Origin: Lancefieldella rimae ATCC 49626
Lineage (GTDB): Bacteria > Actinomycetota > Coriobacteriia > Coriobacteriales > Atopobiaceae
Length of the DNA: 64,000 bases
NCBI RefSeq assembly: GCF_000174015.1
Contig: NZ_ACFE01000001.1
Location: 186,001-250,000 of the forward strand
Direction of reading: 5' to 3'
In this document: in pieces, positions 35,618-44,832 of the stretch
How the letters are laid out: each line of letters starts with the position of its first letter
Position numbering within the stretch: the first letter of the stretch is position 1
Notes under the pieces: generated by a model
The model's input: the letters and a program-made list of their open reading frames with translations, nothing else
Databases searched by the model: none
Told to the model about the DNA's origin: nothing
Translations under genes and position numbers: made by a program

Positions 35618-36409
35618 TTAAAAGAGACGGGGTCCCTTCGCAAAATTTCCACAAAAGGTTGTACGATGAATCGGTGTAAGACCATAATCGGCAATTGCTT
35701 TAATATGATCGGCTGAAGCATATCCCTTGTTTTGGGCAAAGTGATATGCCGGATATTGTGCATCATAGTCAACCATAAGGGCATCTCGGGATACTTTCGC
35801 AACAATAGAAGCGGCAGCAATGGATGCTATTTTTGCGTCACCTTTTACAATGGTCTTCTCACGAGGATGTACGTGAACCGGATTTCCATCAATAAGAACA
35901 CAATCGGGGTCTACCCCCGTTTGTTCAATGGCAATCTCCATTGCTTTTCTGAGCGCAGCAGACATACCAATTTCGTCTATTTCTGCAGGTTCAATAAAAG
36001 CCATTCCTATCGCAAGAGCAACTTTTGCAATCCGTGCGGCAATAGTTTCTCGTCTTGCAGCGCTCAGTTTTTTTGAATCGTTTAAACCATCAATGAGAGG
36101 CGTATCCGAAAGCACCACGGCACCAACCGTTAAAGGACCGGCGACCGGCCCCCGCCCAACTTCATCGACACCAACAATAATGCCGGAGCCCCCGAGCTTG
36201 CGCTGAAGGGTATACATTGCTTGCACGCGAGAGTTCTCAACGGCAGAGCGCTCTAGTCTTCGTTGCGCAGACTCTAGGGCTTGTTGAACTTGTTTGCGCG
36301 GATCCTCGGCATAACGCTCGGAAAGAGCGGCAATCTCCGATGCGGACGCATCACTTAAAAGAGCTGCTATCTCTTTTGCGGTAAGCCGAGACGAATCAAA
36401 TGCCACCAT
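35618..36409 (-). CDS. rnhB: Ribonuclease HII
   Basis: Removes ribonucleotides and RNA primers from DNA. The catalytic motif IVGVDEVGRGPVAGPLTVGAV and VLIDGNPVHVHP are present; a helical N-terminal extension of about 70 residues precedes the core, as in many Gram-positive RNases HII. 263 aa. ATG 36409 has a close GGGAG; GTG 36406 would have better spacing. It lies behind the rplS terminator. A 218-bp gap with the repeat array separates it from yraN. Confidence 0.96.
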   Translation of the reverse strand: MVAFDSSRLTAKEIAALLSDASASEIAALSERYAEDPRKQVQQALESAQRRLERSAVENSRVQAMYTLQRKLGGSGIIVGVDEVGRGPVAGPLTVGAVVLSDTPLIDGLNDSKKLSAARRETIAARIAKVALAIGMAFIEPAEIDEIGMSAALRKAMEIAIEQTGVDPDCVLIDGNPVHVHPREKTIVKGDAKIASIAAASIVAKVSRDALMVDYDAQYPAYHFAQNKGYASADHIKAIADYGLTPIHRTTFCGNFAKGPRLF

Positions 36410-36424
36410 ACTCTCCCGCCATAC

Positions 36425-36452
36425 AAAAAGCCGCCCATACGGACGGCTTTAT
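36425..36452 (-). terminator. Rho-independent terminator after rplS
   Basis: AAAGCCGTCCG and its near-complement GGCGGCTTT form a stem around TATG, followed on minus by TTTTTG. It lies between the rplS stop and the rnhB start. Confidence 0.85.
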
Positions 36453-36474
36453 CATAAACCAATTGCTTCTAAAA

Positions 36475-36816
36475 CTAGCGCTGCTCACGAAGACGAGCTG
36501 CCTTACCAACGCGATCGCGAAGGAAGTACAGTTTAGCGCGGTGTACAACACCATGACGAACAACCTCAAGCTTAGCGATCTTGGGACTGTGAAGCGGGAA
36601 AGTACGCTCAACACCAATACCAAAGCTGATCTTGCGAACCGTAAAAGTTTCACGAGATCCGGCACCAGAAAGACGAATGATATCGCCCTGGAAAACCTGT
36701 TCACGGGTACGGTCACCCTCAACGATGCGATAGTGAACCTTGACATTGTCACCAACACGAACAGCAGGAATATCCTCGCGGATCTGCTGGCGCTCAATTG
36801 CGCGAATGTAGTCCAT
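36475..36816 (-). CDS. rplS: Ribosomal protein L19
   Basis: Large-subunit protein at the 30S-50S interface. [54 protein letters not shown] and [18 protein letters not shown] are diagnostic; 113 aa. It appears to be a single-gene unit with its own terminator. Confidence 0.98.
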   Translation of the reverse strand: MDYIRAIERQQIREDIPAVRVGDNVKVHYRIVEGDRTREQVFQGDIIRLSGAGSRETFTVRKISFGIGVERTFPLHSPKIAKLEVVRHGVVHRAKLYFLRDRVGKAARLREQR

Positions 36817-37006
36817 AATTCCTCATTTCTAGAGGTGCCGACGCGACCGCGAGCGACACATAGTTCAACACACAGGTGAAAAGTATATTAGACCAAGCGC
36901 TTCTCCGCAAGAACAACACAAGATTTTTATTGCCCCATTTTTATTGCCATATGTATAAAAACCTTGGTATTCACAAATTCATAGCGAGAAACACGTAGTT
37001 TAGCCC

Positions 37007-38074
37007 CTATTTTCTGGAATAGTTGCCTCTTCTCTCCCTCCACGACCTTGGAAGTCTTAATTCTTCAAAGGTACGGGTAGCATATCTGTCAGTCATTCCC
37101 GAAACGAAATCCGCAACTTGAAGTTCAGGGTTTTCCGCATCATGAACCGTATACTCAGCAGGTATTTCATTGGGATGCGAAATAAAGTAATCAAAGAGCT
37201 CGATAATGAGATCGTATGCCTTCGGCTCTTCATATTTTGCATCACCATTTGCATAAAGGTTTTCGAAAAGAAATGAACGCATCTGCATCATGGCAGTCCA
37301 TATAGTATCTGACATGCGGATATCTCCACACTGAGCGCTTTGCTCCACGATATCGTGAACCATGGTTTCAATGCGCTCTGAGGACGAATTGCCGAGAAGA
37401 GCTCTTGGACCTGCCGGAAGTGCTTCTTCGGTAAGCAACCCCGCGCGCTTTGCATCATCGATATCATGCGTAACATATGCAATCCGATCAGCGATGCCAA
37501 CTACCTGGCCTTCTGCTGTCATGGCTCGGAGACTACCCGAGTGACAGCGAATGCCGTCAACTACTTCTCGGGTTAGATTAAGTCCTCTGCCATTGCGTTC
37601 AAGAAGATCCACGATACGGGCGCTTTGTTCGTTATGCGCAAAGATTCTTTGATTTTTCGGATCAAGCGGATCCAAACCGCGATACAGAGCAATTGCTGTT
37701 GAGAGCGCTTTCTCGCCAATATGACCAAAGGGAGTGTGTCCAAGGTCATGACCTAATGCAATGGCTTCAGTGAGATCCTCATTGAGCCCCAACGGACGTG
37801 CAACAGAGCGAGAAATTTGTGCCACTTCCAGCGTGTGGATTAAACGGGTTCGATAGTGGTCTCCTTCTGGCGCAAGAAATACCTGCGTCTTATGGGCAAG
37901 ACGTCTGAAACTCTTGCTATGCAAAATACGATCTCTGTCACATTGATAACAGGTACGAAGCGCATCAGGCTTCTCGGGAATCATACGCCCCTGTGAACGA
38001 TCAGAAAACGCCGCTTCCTCAGCAAGGAATTCATGTTCGCGACGCTCAAGTTCTTCTCGCGTGAATGCCTTCAT
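37007..38074 (-). CDS. dgt: dNTP triphosphohydrolase (dGTPase family)
   Basis: HD-domain enzyme that removes triphosphate from dNTPs. The HD motifs are seen as RRLAHKTQVF, DHYRTRLIHTLEVAQISR and ALGHDLGHTPFGHIGE, with RCHSGS later. ATG 38074 (355 aa) has GGAGG 4 nt upstream. With dut and nrdR at 42.5-43.4 kb it makes a local group of deoxynucleotide pool genes. The exact substrate preference cannot be read off. Confidence 0.93.
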   Translation of the reverse strand: MKAFTREELERREHEFLAEEAAFSDRSQGRMIPEKPDALRTCYQCDRDRILHSKSFRRLAHKTQVFLAPEGDHYRTRLIHTLEVAQISRSVARPLGLNEDLTEAIALGHDLGHTPFGHIGEKALSTAIALYRGLDPLDPKNQRIFAHNEQSARIVDLLERNGRGLNLTREVVDGIRCHSGSLRAMTAEGQVVGIADRIAYVTHDIDDAKRAGLLTEEALPAGPRALLGNSSSERIETMVHDIVEQSAQCGDIRMSDTIWTAMMQMRSFLFENLYANGDAKYEEPKAYDLIIELFDYFISHPNEIPAEYTVHDAENPELQVADFVSGMTDRYATRTFEELRLPRSWRERRGNYSRK

Positions 38075-38128
38075 GAAGCCTCCAAACCCAGCACAACACT
38101 CAGATACGATTCTCGTCAAAGTCTAACA

Positions 38129-38159
38129 GAAAAGGAGGATGCCCGAAGACACCCTCCTC
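38129..38159 (-). terminator. Rho-independent terminator after ppdK
   Basis: AGGAGGGTGTC pairs with GGCATCCTCCT (two G-U pairs) around a TTCG tetraloop, followed on minus by TTTTCTG. It lies about 60 bp after the ppdK stop. Confidence 0.88.
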
Positions 38160-38218
38160 ATCATATCGACGAAAACTCGATACGTACTTCTTATGCCTAC
38201 AGCCTACTACCTAAAAGC

Positions 38219-40981
38219 TTACTTGGTAGCAATCTTTTGAGGACCACCATTTGCCTCAAGCTTTGCCTGAGCTGCAGAAAGACGTGCAATAGGCACGCGG
38301 TATGGCGAGCAGGACACGTAATCGAGACCAAGGTTGTAGTACATGTGGATGGACTCAGGATCTCCACCGGTCTCACCGCAAACACCAATGGTGAGGTTTG
38401 GATTACCCTTGCGGCCACCCTCAACCCCCATACGGACAAGCTCTGCAACACCCTTATCAAGCGTAGCAAACGGATTGGTTTTAACAATCTTGCGCTCCAG
38501 ATAAAGAGGCATAAAGGCAGACTCAACGTCATCGCGTGAGAATCCGAGACATGTCTGGGTAAGGTCATTGGTACCAAAGGAGAAGAAGTCAGCATGCTTT
38601 GCAATCTCCTCAGACATGATGGCAGCACGAGGCAGCTCGATCATGGTGCCAACAGGAATGTCAAGCTCAACACCATATTCAGCCTCAACCTGCTTAATGG
38701 TATTCTCGACCTCTTCACGTACCTGTACAAGCTCCTCTTCAAAGCCAACAAGAGGAACCATGATTTCAGGACGAGGATTGAGGCCAACGCGCTTAAGCTC
38801 AGCTGCAGCAGATGCAATGGCGCGAACCTGCATAACATTGAGCTCCGGATAAACAATACCAAGACGGCAGCCGCGAAGTCCGAGCATGGGGTTTGCTTCC
38901 TGGAATGCATCAAACTTAGCGAGAAGGGCACGCTTAGCGGCAACGTCCTTACCCTGCTCTTCATCATGTGCAATCTCAACCTCAAGATCACGTGGAGAAT
39001 CCAGGAACTCATGCAGAGGAGGATCAAGCAGACGCACGACAACGTCTTTGCCGTCCATTACCTTGAACATGCCAAGGAAATCACCCTTCTGGGCGCGACC
39101 AAGCTGCTCAATGGCAAGCTGCTTAACATCTTCAGAATCGGCCAAGATAAAGTCCTGAATAAGGTGCTTGCGCTCACCGAGGAACATATGCTCGGTACGG
39201 TCAAGACCAATTGCCTCTGCACCATTATCAAGCGAAGTCTGTGCGTCAGCAGGATTATCCGCATTTGCACGAACGCCAATATTGCGGCCACGCGAGCTGT
39301 CAAGACGAATCTCGTCGGCCCACTTCAAGATAGTTTGAAGATCGCCGGAAAGCTCTGGCTGGACAAGATCAACAGAGCCGAGAATAACATCGCCGGTAGT
39401 GCCGTCAATGGAAATGATATCACCCTCATTGACTACCAAATCCGAACCGGCAACGGTAAAGCGCTTGTTGGCTGCATCAATGCGAAGGACATCAACGCCG
39501 CAGACACACGGAGCGCCCATACCGCGGGCAATAACTGCAGCATGGCTGGTCTTACCACCGTGGGAAGTCAAAATACCTTCAGCGGCTACCATGCCGTGAA
39601 GATCGTCGGGCGTGGTTTCCCAACGAACCAAAATACAAGGCTTGCCGGCCTCGGCGTACTTCTCGGCATCAGCTGATGAGAAGACGGCAGCACCGACGGC
39701 AGCACCAGGAGAAGCATTCAGACCCTTGGCGATAGTCTCATACTTGGCGTTGGGGTCAAACTGTGGGTGCAAAAGTTGATCGAGCTGCTCAGGGGCAACA
39801 CGAGTAACGGCCTGCTCTTTGGTGATGCGGCCTTCCTCGTACATCTGAATGGCAACCTTCAAAGCAGAAAGTGCCGTACGCTTACCAACACGGGTCTGGA
39901 GCATCCAGAGCTTGCCGTTTTCAATGGTAAACTCAATATCCATCATGTCTGCATAGTGATCCTCAAGAATCTCAAACACGTGGAAAAGCTCTTCTCCTGC
40001 CTGCTTAAGTGCGGGAACTTTAACCAAATCGGTAATAGGCTCAGTGTTGCGAATACCGGCAACAACATCTTCACCCTGTGCATTAACCAAGAAATCGCCG
40101 TAGCGCTCGTTTGTTCCGTCAGCCGGGTTACGCGTGAAAGCAACGCCTGTTGCAGAGGTCTCGCCCTTATTACCGAAAACCATAACCTGAACGTTGACGG
40201 CCGTACCAAGATCATCAGGAATCTTGTTCTGCTTACGATAGAGAATGGCGCGATCGTTCATCCAAGAACCAAAGACCGCCTGCTCCGCAAGGCGAAGCTG
40301 AAGATATGGATCAGAGGGGAATACCGCAAAACCACCCTTAGAAACTTCAGGATGCTCTTTAACATCAACGTTTGCTGCAAAGATACCCTTAAACCACGTT
40401 ACCAGCTCACGAAGATCGTTTGCTGTGAGTTCCGTATCAAGTGTAACACCCTTCTCGGCCTTCTTAGCAGAAATTGCATCCTCAAAGAGCTGACCGGAAA
40501 CGCCCATAACAACACCAGAGAACATCTGGACAAAGCGTCGATATGAGTCCCACGCAAAGCGCTCGTTTCCTGTTTGCTTAATAAGACCCTGAACAGACTC
40601 ATCATTCAAGCCAAGGTTCAAAACGGTGTCCATCATGCCGGGCATAGAAAATGGAGCGCCCGAGCGAACGGATACAAGAAGCGGGTCTTCCTTGTCACCC
40701 AACTTTTTACCCATACGCTCTTCAAGATCCTGCATGGCTGAATCAATTTCATCAAGAACACCGTCGGGCCATACATTACCGGCTGTCGAATACGCAACGC
40801 ATGTCTGGCAGGTAATTGAAAAACCCGGAGGAACGGGCAGACCGATCTTGGACATCTCGGCAAGGTTGGCACCTTTTCCACCAACAATCCACTTTGCCTC
40901 ATCTACGGATGCGCCGGCGACCTCAGTCACATCGTTTCCGGCATGATCCTTTCCGAAGCTGTATACATGCTTCTCAGACAT
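38219..40981 (-). CDS. ppdK: Pyruvate, phosphate dikinase
   Basis: Interconverts pyruvate, ATP and phosphate with PEP, AMP and PPi. The N-terminal ATP-grasp part starts FGKDHAGND...WIVGGKGANLAEM; the swivelling phospho-His domain has GGKTSHAAVIARGMG (catalytic His); the C-terminal PEP-binding barrel has GLRGCRLGI, SFGTNDLTQT and GVCGETGGDP (catalytic Cys). 920 aa is typical. In anaerobes it often serves glycolysis in the ATP-forming direction; that is inference here. It is a single-gene unit with terminator. No exact GGCGAGAAG site is found within it. Confidence 0.97.
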   Translation of the reverse strand: MSEKHVYSFGKDHAGNDVTEVAGASVDEAKWIVGGKGANLAEMSKIGLPVPPGFSITCQTCVAYSTAGNVWPDGVLDEIDSAMQDLEERMGKKLGDKEDPLLVSVRSGAPFSMPGMMDTVLNLGLNDESVQGLIKQTGNERFAWDSYRRFVQMFSGVVMGVSGQLFEDAISAKKAEKGVTLDTELTANDLRELVTWFKGIFAANVDVKEHPEVSKGGFAVFPSDPYLQLRLAEQAVFGSWMNDRAILYRKQNKIPDDLGTAVNVQVMVFGNKGETSATGVAFTRNPADGTNERYGDFLVNAQGEDVVAGIRNTEPITDLVKVPALKQAGEELFHVFEILEDHYADMMDIEFTIENGKLWMLQTRVGKRTALSALKVAIQMYEEGRITKEQAVTRVAPEQLDQLLHPQFDPNAKYETIAKGLNASPGAAVGAAVFSSADAEKYAEAGKPCILVRWETTPDDLHGMVAAEGILTSHGGKTSHAAVIARGMGAPCVCGVDVLRIDAANKRFTVAGSDLVVNEGDIISIDGTTGDVILGSVDLVQPELSGDLQTILKWADEIRLDSSRGRNIGVRANADNPADAQTSLDNGAEAIGLDRTEHMFLGERKHLIQDFILADSEDVKQLAIEQLGRAQKGDFLGMFKVMDGKDVVVRLLDPPLHEFLDSPRDLEVEIAHDEEQGKDVAAKRALLAKFDAFQEANPMLGLRGCRLGIVYPELNVMQVRAIASAAAELKRVGLNPRPEIMVPLVGFEEELVQVREEVENTIKQVEAEYGVELDIPVGTMIELPRAAIMSEEIAKHADFFSFGTNDLTQTCLGFSRDDVESAFMPLYLERKIVKTNPFATLDKGVAELVRMGVEGGRKGNPNLTIGVCGETGGDPESIHMYYNLGLDYVSCSPYRVPIARLSAAQAKLEANGGPQKIATK

Positions 40982-41147
40982 AACACTCCAAACCTTTTAA
41001 AACCAGACACGCCGAAGCGTGCACTTACAACACGACACTTGTGGATTAGACCTCACAACAAAATCCACATCGAACTATTTTATCAAGCTTAAGACTCTTT
41101 GAGGTCTGTTATACGGTAAACGGCTTTATTTAACCGCTCACAGATTT

Positions 41148-42467
41148 TTATATTTGAAGCATAATGAAGTATGCAACAAATGCTATAACTGCGACCCACA
41201 TAAGAGGCTTCACCTTTTTTACATTGCCGGTTACAAGAGCAACAATCACGTAGAAGATAAATCCAAACCCGATACCGTCTGATATAGAGTATGTAAGTGG
41301 AATTCCAGCGATAACCATAAATGCGGGGAATCCCTCAAGAAGATTATTCCAGTCTATCTCGGTCACTTCAGTCATCATCAAAAAGCCCACAAGAACAAGG
41401 GCACCTGTTGTAGCACATGAATCAATGACAGAGATAAGTGGTGCAATGAATGCAGCTGCAAAGAAGCATAAACCCGTGAAAACGGAGGACAACCCGGTAC
41501 GTCCACCGTCAGCTGCTCCTGAGGCAGACTCGATGAATGTGGTAATTGAGGAGGCACCAAACAAACCACCAGCCGCAGCTGCTGCGGAGTCAACGATAAG
41601 AATCTGTTTGATGTCCTCTACTTCTCCGTCCTTGGTAAGAAATTCTCCCTGCTTTGCAATTGCCATTGCAGAACCCATAGTGTCAAAAAAGTCAGACATC
41701 ATAAGTGAAAAAGCAAACACGAGAAGTACCGGAGTAGTCAAGACTTTCACAATACCCATAACACCATTGGTGTCGGCTTGGAAAGGGGCTCCAAACGATG
41801 AAAAATCAAGACCTGAAATAATTCCTTCAGGAACTGCCGTCACTCCCAATGGAATGCCGGTAAGAACCGCCAGAATAATACCTATAAGCAGCGCACCCTT
41901 TACCTTTGCGGAATAGAGAATCACGGTAGCAACAATGGAAACTAAGCCAACTATAAACGTTGGTTTGAAAATGTCACCGAGCGCAACCATAGTTGACTCA
42001 TTGGCAACAAGAATCCCTGCATTCTTAAGGCCGATCATTGCAATAAAAAGGCCAAGGCCCACCGAGATTGCATGGCGCAACGAAACGGGAATTGCATTCA
42101 TGATTGCCTCACGAAGCCCGCAAAGAACCAGCAAGAGAATTGCAAGGCCCTCTATAAAAATAACCGCCATTGCAGCATGCCAGTCTCCATTGGTTATTTG
42201 GGAAAGAGTAAAAGCAACAACCGCATTGACTCCCATACCTGAAGCGCAAGCAAGTGGCCTATTTGAAAAAAGTCCCATACAGATTGTCATAACGCCGGCA
42301 CCAATACATGTAGCCGTGATTGCTGCACTTAAAGGAATTCCGGCGACCTCAAGAATACCTGGGTTTACGGCAATGATATATGCCATTGCTAGAAATGTTG
42401 TAAGTCCTGCTCGTAATTCTTGGCCTACAGAAGATCCGCGTTCCTGTACCTTAAAGAACTTTCCCAT
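41148..42467 (-). CDS. NCS2 family purine permease (AzgA-like, adenine/guanine/hypoxanthine)
   Basis: A 439-aa integral membrane transporter with about 12-14 helices. It has the AzgA-type N-terminus RAGLTTFLAMAYIIAVNPGIL, PLACASGMGVNAVVAFT, and SFFDTMG-type DFFDTMGSAMAIAKQGE plus SSITTFIESASGAADGGRTG. These are signatures of purine base:cation symporters rather than uracil or xanthine carriers. ATG 42467 has GAGGAG 6 nt upstream. It is the last gene of nrdR-dut-permease. No purine riboswitch is visible in the short 48-bp gap. Confidence 0.93.
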   Translation of the reverse strand: MGKFFKVQERGSSVGQELRAGLTTFLAMAYIIAVNPGILEVAGIPLSAAITATCIGAGVMTICMGLFSNRPLACASGMGVNAVVAFTLSQITNGDWHAAMAVIFIEGLAILLLVLCGLREAIMNAIPVSLRHAISVGLGLFIAMIGLKNAGILVANESTMVALGDIFKPTFIVGLVSIVATVILYSAKVKGALLIGIILAVLTGIPLGVTAVPEGIISGLDFSSFGAPFQADTNGVMGIVKVLTTPVLLVFAFSLMMSDFFDTMGSAMAIAKQGEFLTKDGEVEDIKQILIVDSAAAAAGGLFGASSITTFIESASGAADGGRTGLSSVFTGLCFFAAAFIAPLISVIDSCATTGALVLVGFLMMTEVTEIDWNNLLEGFPAFMVIAGIPLTYSISDGIGFGFIFYVIVALVTGNVKKVKPLMWVAVIAFVAYFIMLQI

Positions 42468-42515
42468 CACGTACTCCTCTCCCAGATAAACCAACTAGAA
42501 ACATATTTGCAAGAT

Positions 42516-42974
42516 CTAAACACCACTTGACCCAAAACCACCGGCACCACGATCAGTTTGATCCAGCTCATCTACCTCAACAAGCTGAACAACGGGAACT
42601 TTTTGAATTACAAGCTGGGCAATACGTTCTCCCCACTCTATATGGATTGTCTTTTTTGCATCAAGATTAACCGCGCAAACCTTAAGCTCTCCACGATAGT
42701 GAGCATCGACAAGACCAGGGGTATTGGCCATTGAAAGACCCTCACGATATGCAAGGCCACTCCTCGGTTGAACAAACCCCGCGTATCCATCTGGAATTGC
42801 AATAGCAAGACCCGTTGCAATGAGACGACGCTCGAATGGTTTTAAATCAAGCTCTTCTGCACTACGGAGGTCTAAACCAGCATCTCCGCTATATGCATAC
42901 GAAGGAAGTTCCACGGAAGGATCAAGACGTTTAATAGGAAGCTGGATGGTGTAGGTATCATCATGACAACTCAT
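42516..42974 (-). CDS. dut: Deoxyuridine 5'-triphosphate nucleotidohydrolase (dUTPase)
   Basis: Trimeric enzyme that breaks dUTP down to dUMP, keeping uracil out of DNA and feeding thymidylate synthesis. The five motifs are seen: AYSGDAGLDLRS, QPRSGLAYREGL, NTPGLVDAHYRGELKV, GERIAQLVIQKV, and RGAGGFGSSGV at the C-terminus. 152 aa. It overlaps nrdR by 4 bp. Confidence 0.98.
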   Translation of the reverse strand: MSCHDDTYTIQLPIKRLDPSVELPSYAYSGDAGLDLRSAEELDLKPFERRLIATGLAIAIPDGYAGFVQPRSGLAYREGLSMANTPGLVDAHYRGELKVCAVNLDAKKTIHIEWGERIAQLVIQKVPVVQLVEVDELDQTDRGAGGFGSSGV

Positions 42975-43420
42975 TGGTTTAAGCTCCTTAACTCTTCACT
43001 AAATTCATCTACATCTTTAAAATCCCGATATACTGAAGCAAAACGAATATATGCAACCTTATCGAGAGTAACGAGCTCCTTTAAGACGGCGCTTCCAAGA
43101 TCTTCTGATGAAACTTCGTTTTGCCCGCCGTCACGAAGACTGGACTCAACGGAATCAATAAGTGTCCCAAGTTTCTCAATGGGAATATCTCGTTTTACGG
43201 TAGCCGCAATAAGACCTCTCATAAGCTTTTGCCGGTCAAAAGGTTCTTTATGACCATCTTTTTTCAGCACTACAAGAGGCGTTTCTTCTCGTCTTTCATA
43301 CGTTGTAAAACGATAGCCGCACTCTATGCATTCACGGCGTCGCCGTATGGCATCATTATTGTCAGAGGAACGAGAATCAACAACTTTTGATTCTTCACAT
43401 CCACACTTTGGGCAATGCAT
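42971..43420 (-). CDS. nrdR: Transcriptional repressor NrdR
   Basis: Zinc- and ATP/dATP-binding repressor of ribonucleotide reductase genes. The zinc finger MHCPKCGCEESKVVDSR...CIECGYRFTTYE and the ATP-cone (VVLKKDGHKEPFDRQKLMRGL) are clear; 149 aa. GAGG lies 5 nt before ATG 43420. It is downstream of the LysM gene in the order nrdR / LysM / lexA, the same as around Rv2718c-Rv2720 in Mycobacterium tuberculosis. Confidence 0.97.
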   Translation of the reverse strand: MHCPKCGCEESKVVDSRSSDNNDAIRRRRECIECGYRFTTYERREETPLVVLKKDGHKEPFDRQKLMRGLIAATVKRDIPIEKLGTLIDSVESSLRDGGQNEVSSEDLGSAVLKELVTLDKVAYIRFASVYRDFKDVDEFSEELRSLNQ

Positions 43421-43525
43421 AATATCCTCTCTGTCAGCATATCAAGAAGATACCATGTATTTTATAAAAAGAAGTTCAGAGTTACGAATCCAACTCCAAA
43501 AAAGTATCACTATTCTCAATAATCA

Positions 43526-43984
43526 TCACGCAACAGGAATCTTTAACAGCTGACCGGAAACCAACCTATCCGAAGAAATATGGTTAATCTTTTGAACATA
43601 GCGAACCATATCTGTTGTAGAAACTCCAGAAACGTTATGATCTTCTGCAATTTTCCAAAGAGAATCTCCTGGCTGCACCATAATTGTCTCCACGGGAGCA
43701 TATTGGAGTTTATCTAAAACTTCATTTTCAATTGCCGCTGCGCGTAAGTTGTATGTTGAAACAAGAAAACATACTATTGCAACTAACGCAAGAGCTGCCA
43801 CAAATAGCTGTTTTCTCGAAAGAGGACAATATGAGGCGCTTGACCGCTTATTAAGAAATTCTGCCGATGTAGCTATATCTTGTGCTACAGAAGCCCCTCC
43901 CTCAAGAAGCGTAAACTCACAAGGTTTTGAGGCTAGCGCCGATGTGCCATCAGATATGCATCGATTAACGTATTGCTTTTTCAT
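43526..43984 (-). CDS. Single-pass membrane LysM protein divergent from lexA (candidate SOS cell-division inhibitor)
   Basis: A 152-aa protein: about 60 hydrophilic residues, one transmembrane helix (LFVAALALVAIVCFLVSTYN, about 62-81) and a C-terminal LysM domain (VQPGDSLWKIAEDHNV ... RLVSGQLLKIPVA). Divergent LysM proteins next to lexA include YneA of Bacillus, Rv2719c of mycobacteria and DivS of corynebacteria, which arrest division after DNA damage. Here the shared gap contains four LexA-box-like sites. The function is inference from position and architecture. The cytosolic part is longer than in YneA. Confidence 0.85.
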   Translation of the reverse strand: MKKQYVNRCISDGTSALASKPCEFTLLEGGASVAQDIATSAEFLNKRSSASYCPLSRKQLFVAALALVAIVCFLVSTYNLRAAAIENEVLDKLQYAPVETIMVQPGDSLWKIAEDHNVSGVSTTDMVRYVQKINHISSDRLVSGQLLKIPVA

Positions 43985-44049
43985 ATTTCAATCCTTTCCG
44001 AAATGTTCCTCGGAATGGTTATACCTAACCGGCCGGACAACAATTGAAT

Positions 44050-44140
44050 CGAACGTCTGTACTTAATATAAACCGCACATTTGTTCGTGTCAATAAAAAA
44101 TTAGAACATTCGTTTGATTTTTATATAGAACAGGTGTATG
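44050..44140. promoter_or_regulatory. Four LexA (SOS) box-like sites between the LysM gene and lexA
   Basis: Sites related to CGAAC-N4-GTTCG: CGAACGTCTGTACT (44050-44063), CGCACATTTGTTCG (44074-44087, one mismatch in the half-sites), AGAACATTCGTTTG (44103-44116) and AGAACAGGTGTATG (44127-44140). They cover both divergent promoters, so LexA would control itself and the LysM gene. Confidence 0.75.
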
Positions 44141-44167
44141 ATACGTTTACCAGTAAAGGAGGTTTCT

Positions 44168-44824
44168 ATGCCCAAAGGAAAACTCAGTAAGCGTCAAACA
44201 GCTATCTATGAGTATATTTGCTCTTACACAGACACACATGGATATCCACCTTCAGTACGAGAGATTGGTAAAGCGGTGTGTCTCGCTTCACCTTCAACCG
44301 TTCATATGCACCTTAAGGTACTTGAGGAACTTGGGTTTATCAGCCGAGATCCTAAGAAGCCTCGCACTATGAAAATAGTTACCAATCAAACATCTGACAA
44401 TCAATCTACCAACAAACTTTCTTCCATTTCTCAAGATTTAAATAGCAATGTCATAACGTTGCCTGTAATTGGAAATGTCGCTGCAGGTACTCCAATCCTT
44501 GCAGAACAAAATGTTGAAGATAAGCTTTCGCTACCAACTAGTATCGTTGGAGATTCAAGCACTTTTATTCTTCGTGTTCATGGTGAATCTATGATTAATG
44601 CTGGAATTTTTGATGGTGACTACATCATTGTCAAAGAGCAGGCAGAAGCTCACGATGGGCAAATTGTCGTCGCCCTTATTGATGACTCGGCAACCGTTAA
44701 GACATTCTATCGGGAAAAAGATCGTATTCGTCTCCAGCCAGAAAATGACACAATGGCTCCCATCTATGCAAAGAATCCTCGAATTCTAGGTATTGTGACC
44801 GCTCTTATTCGCTCCATCGTATAG
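44168..44824 (+). CDS. lexA: SOS response repressor LexA
   Basis: Repressor that cleaves itself when RecA is activated by DNA damage. The N-terminal winged helix reads KLSKRQTAIYEYICSYTDTHGYPPSVREIG. The cleavage site is the Ala-Gly in IGNVAAGTPILAEQ; the catalytic Ser is in HGESMINAG and the catalytic Lys in DDSATVKTFY. ATG 44168 (218 aa) has AAAGGAGG 5 nt upstream. Its DNA target sites lie just upstream and also in the recA promoter (54341). Confidence 0.97.
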   Translation: MPKGKLSKRQTAIYEYICSYTDTHGYPPSVREIGKAVCLASPSTVHMHLKVLEELGFISRDPKKPRTMKIVTNQTSDNQSTNKLSSISQDLNSNVITLPVIGNVAAGTPILAEQNVEDKLSLPTSIVGDSSTFILRVHGESMINAGIFDGDYIIVKEQAEAHDGQIVVALIDDSATVKTFYREKDRIRLQPENDTMAPIYAKNPRILGIVTALIRSIV

Positions 44825-44832
44825 GAGCAGCT

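Noticed and set aside
41148-42515. Purine riboswitch before the permease
   Set aside because: Only 48 bp separate it from dut and no conserved purine aptamer core is seen.
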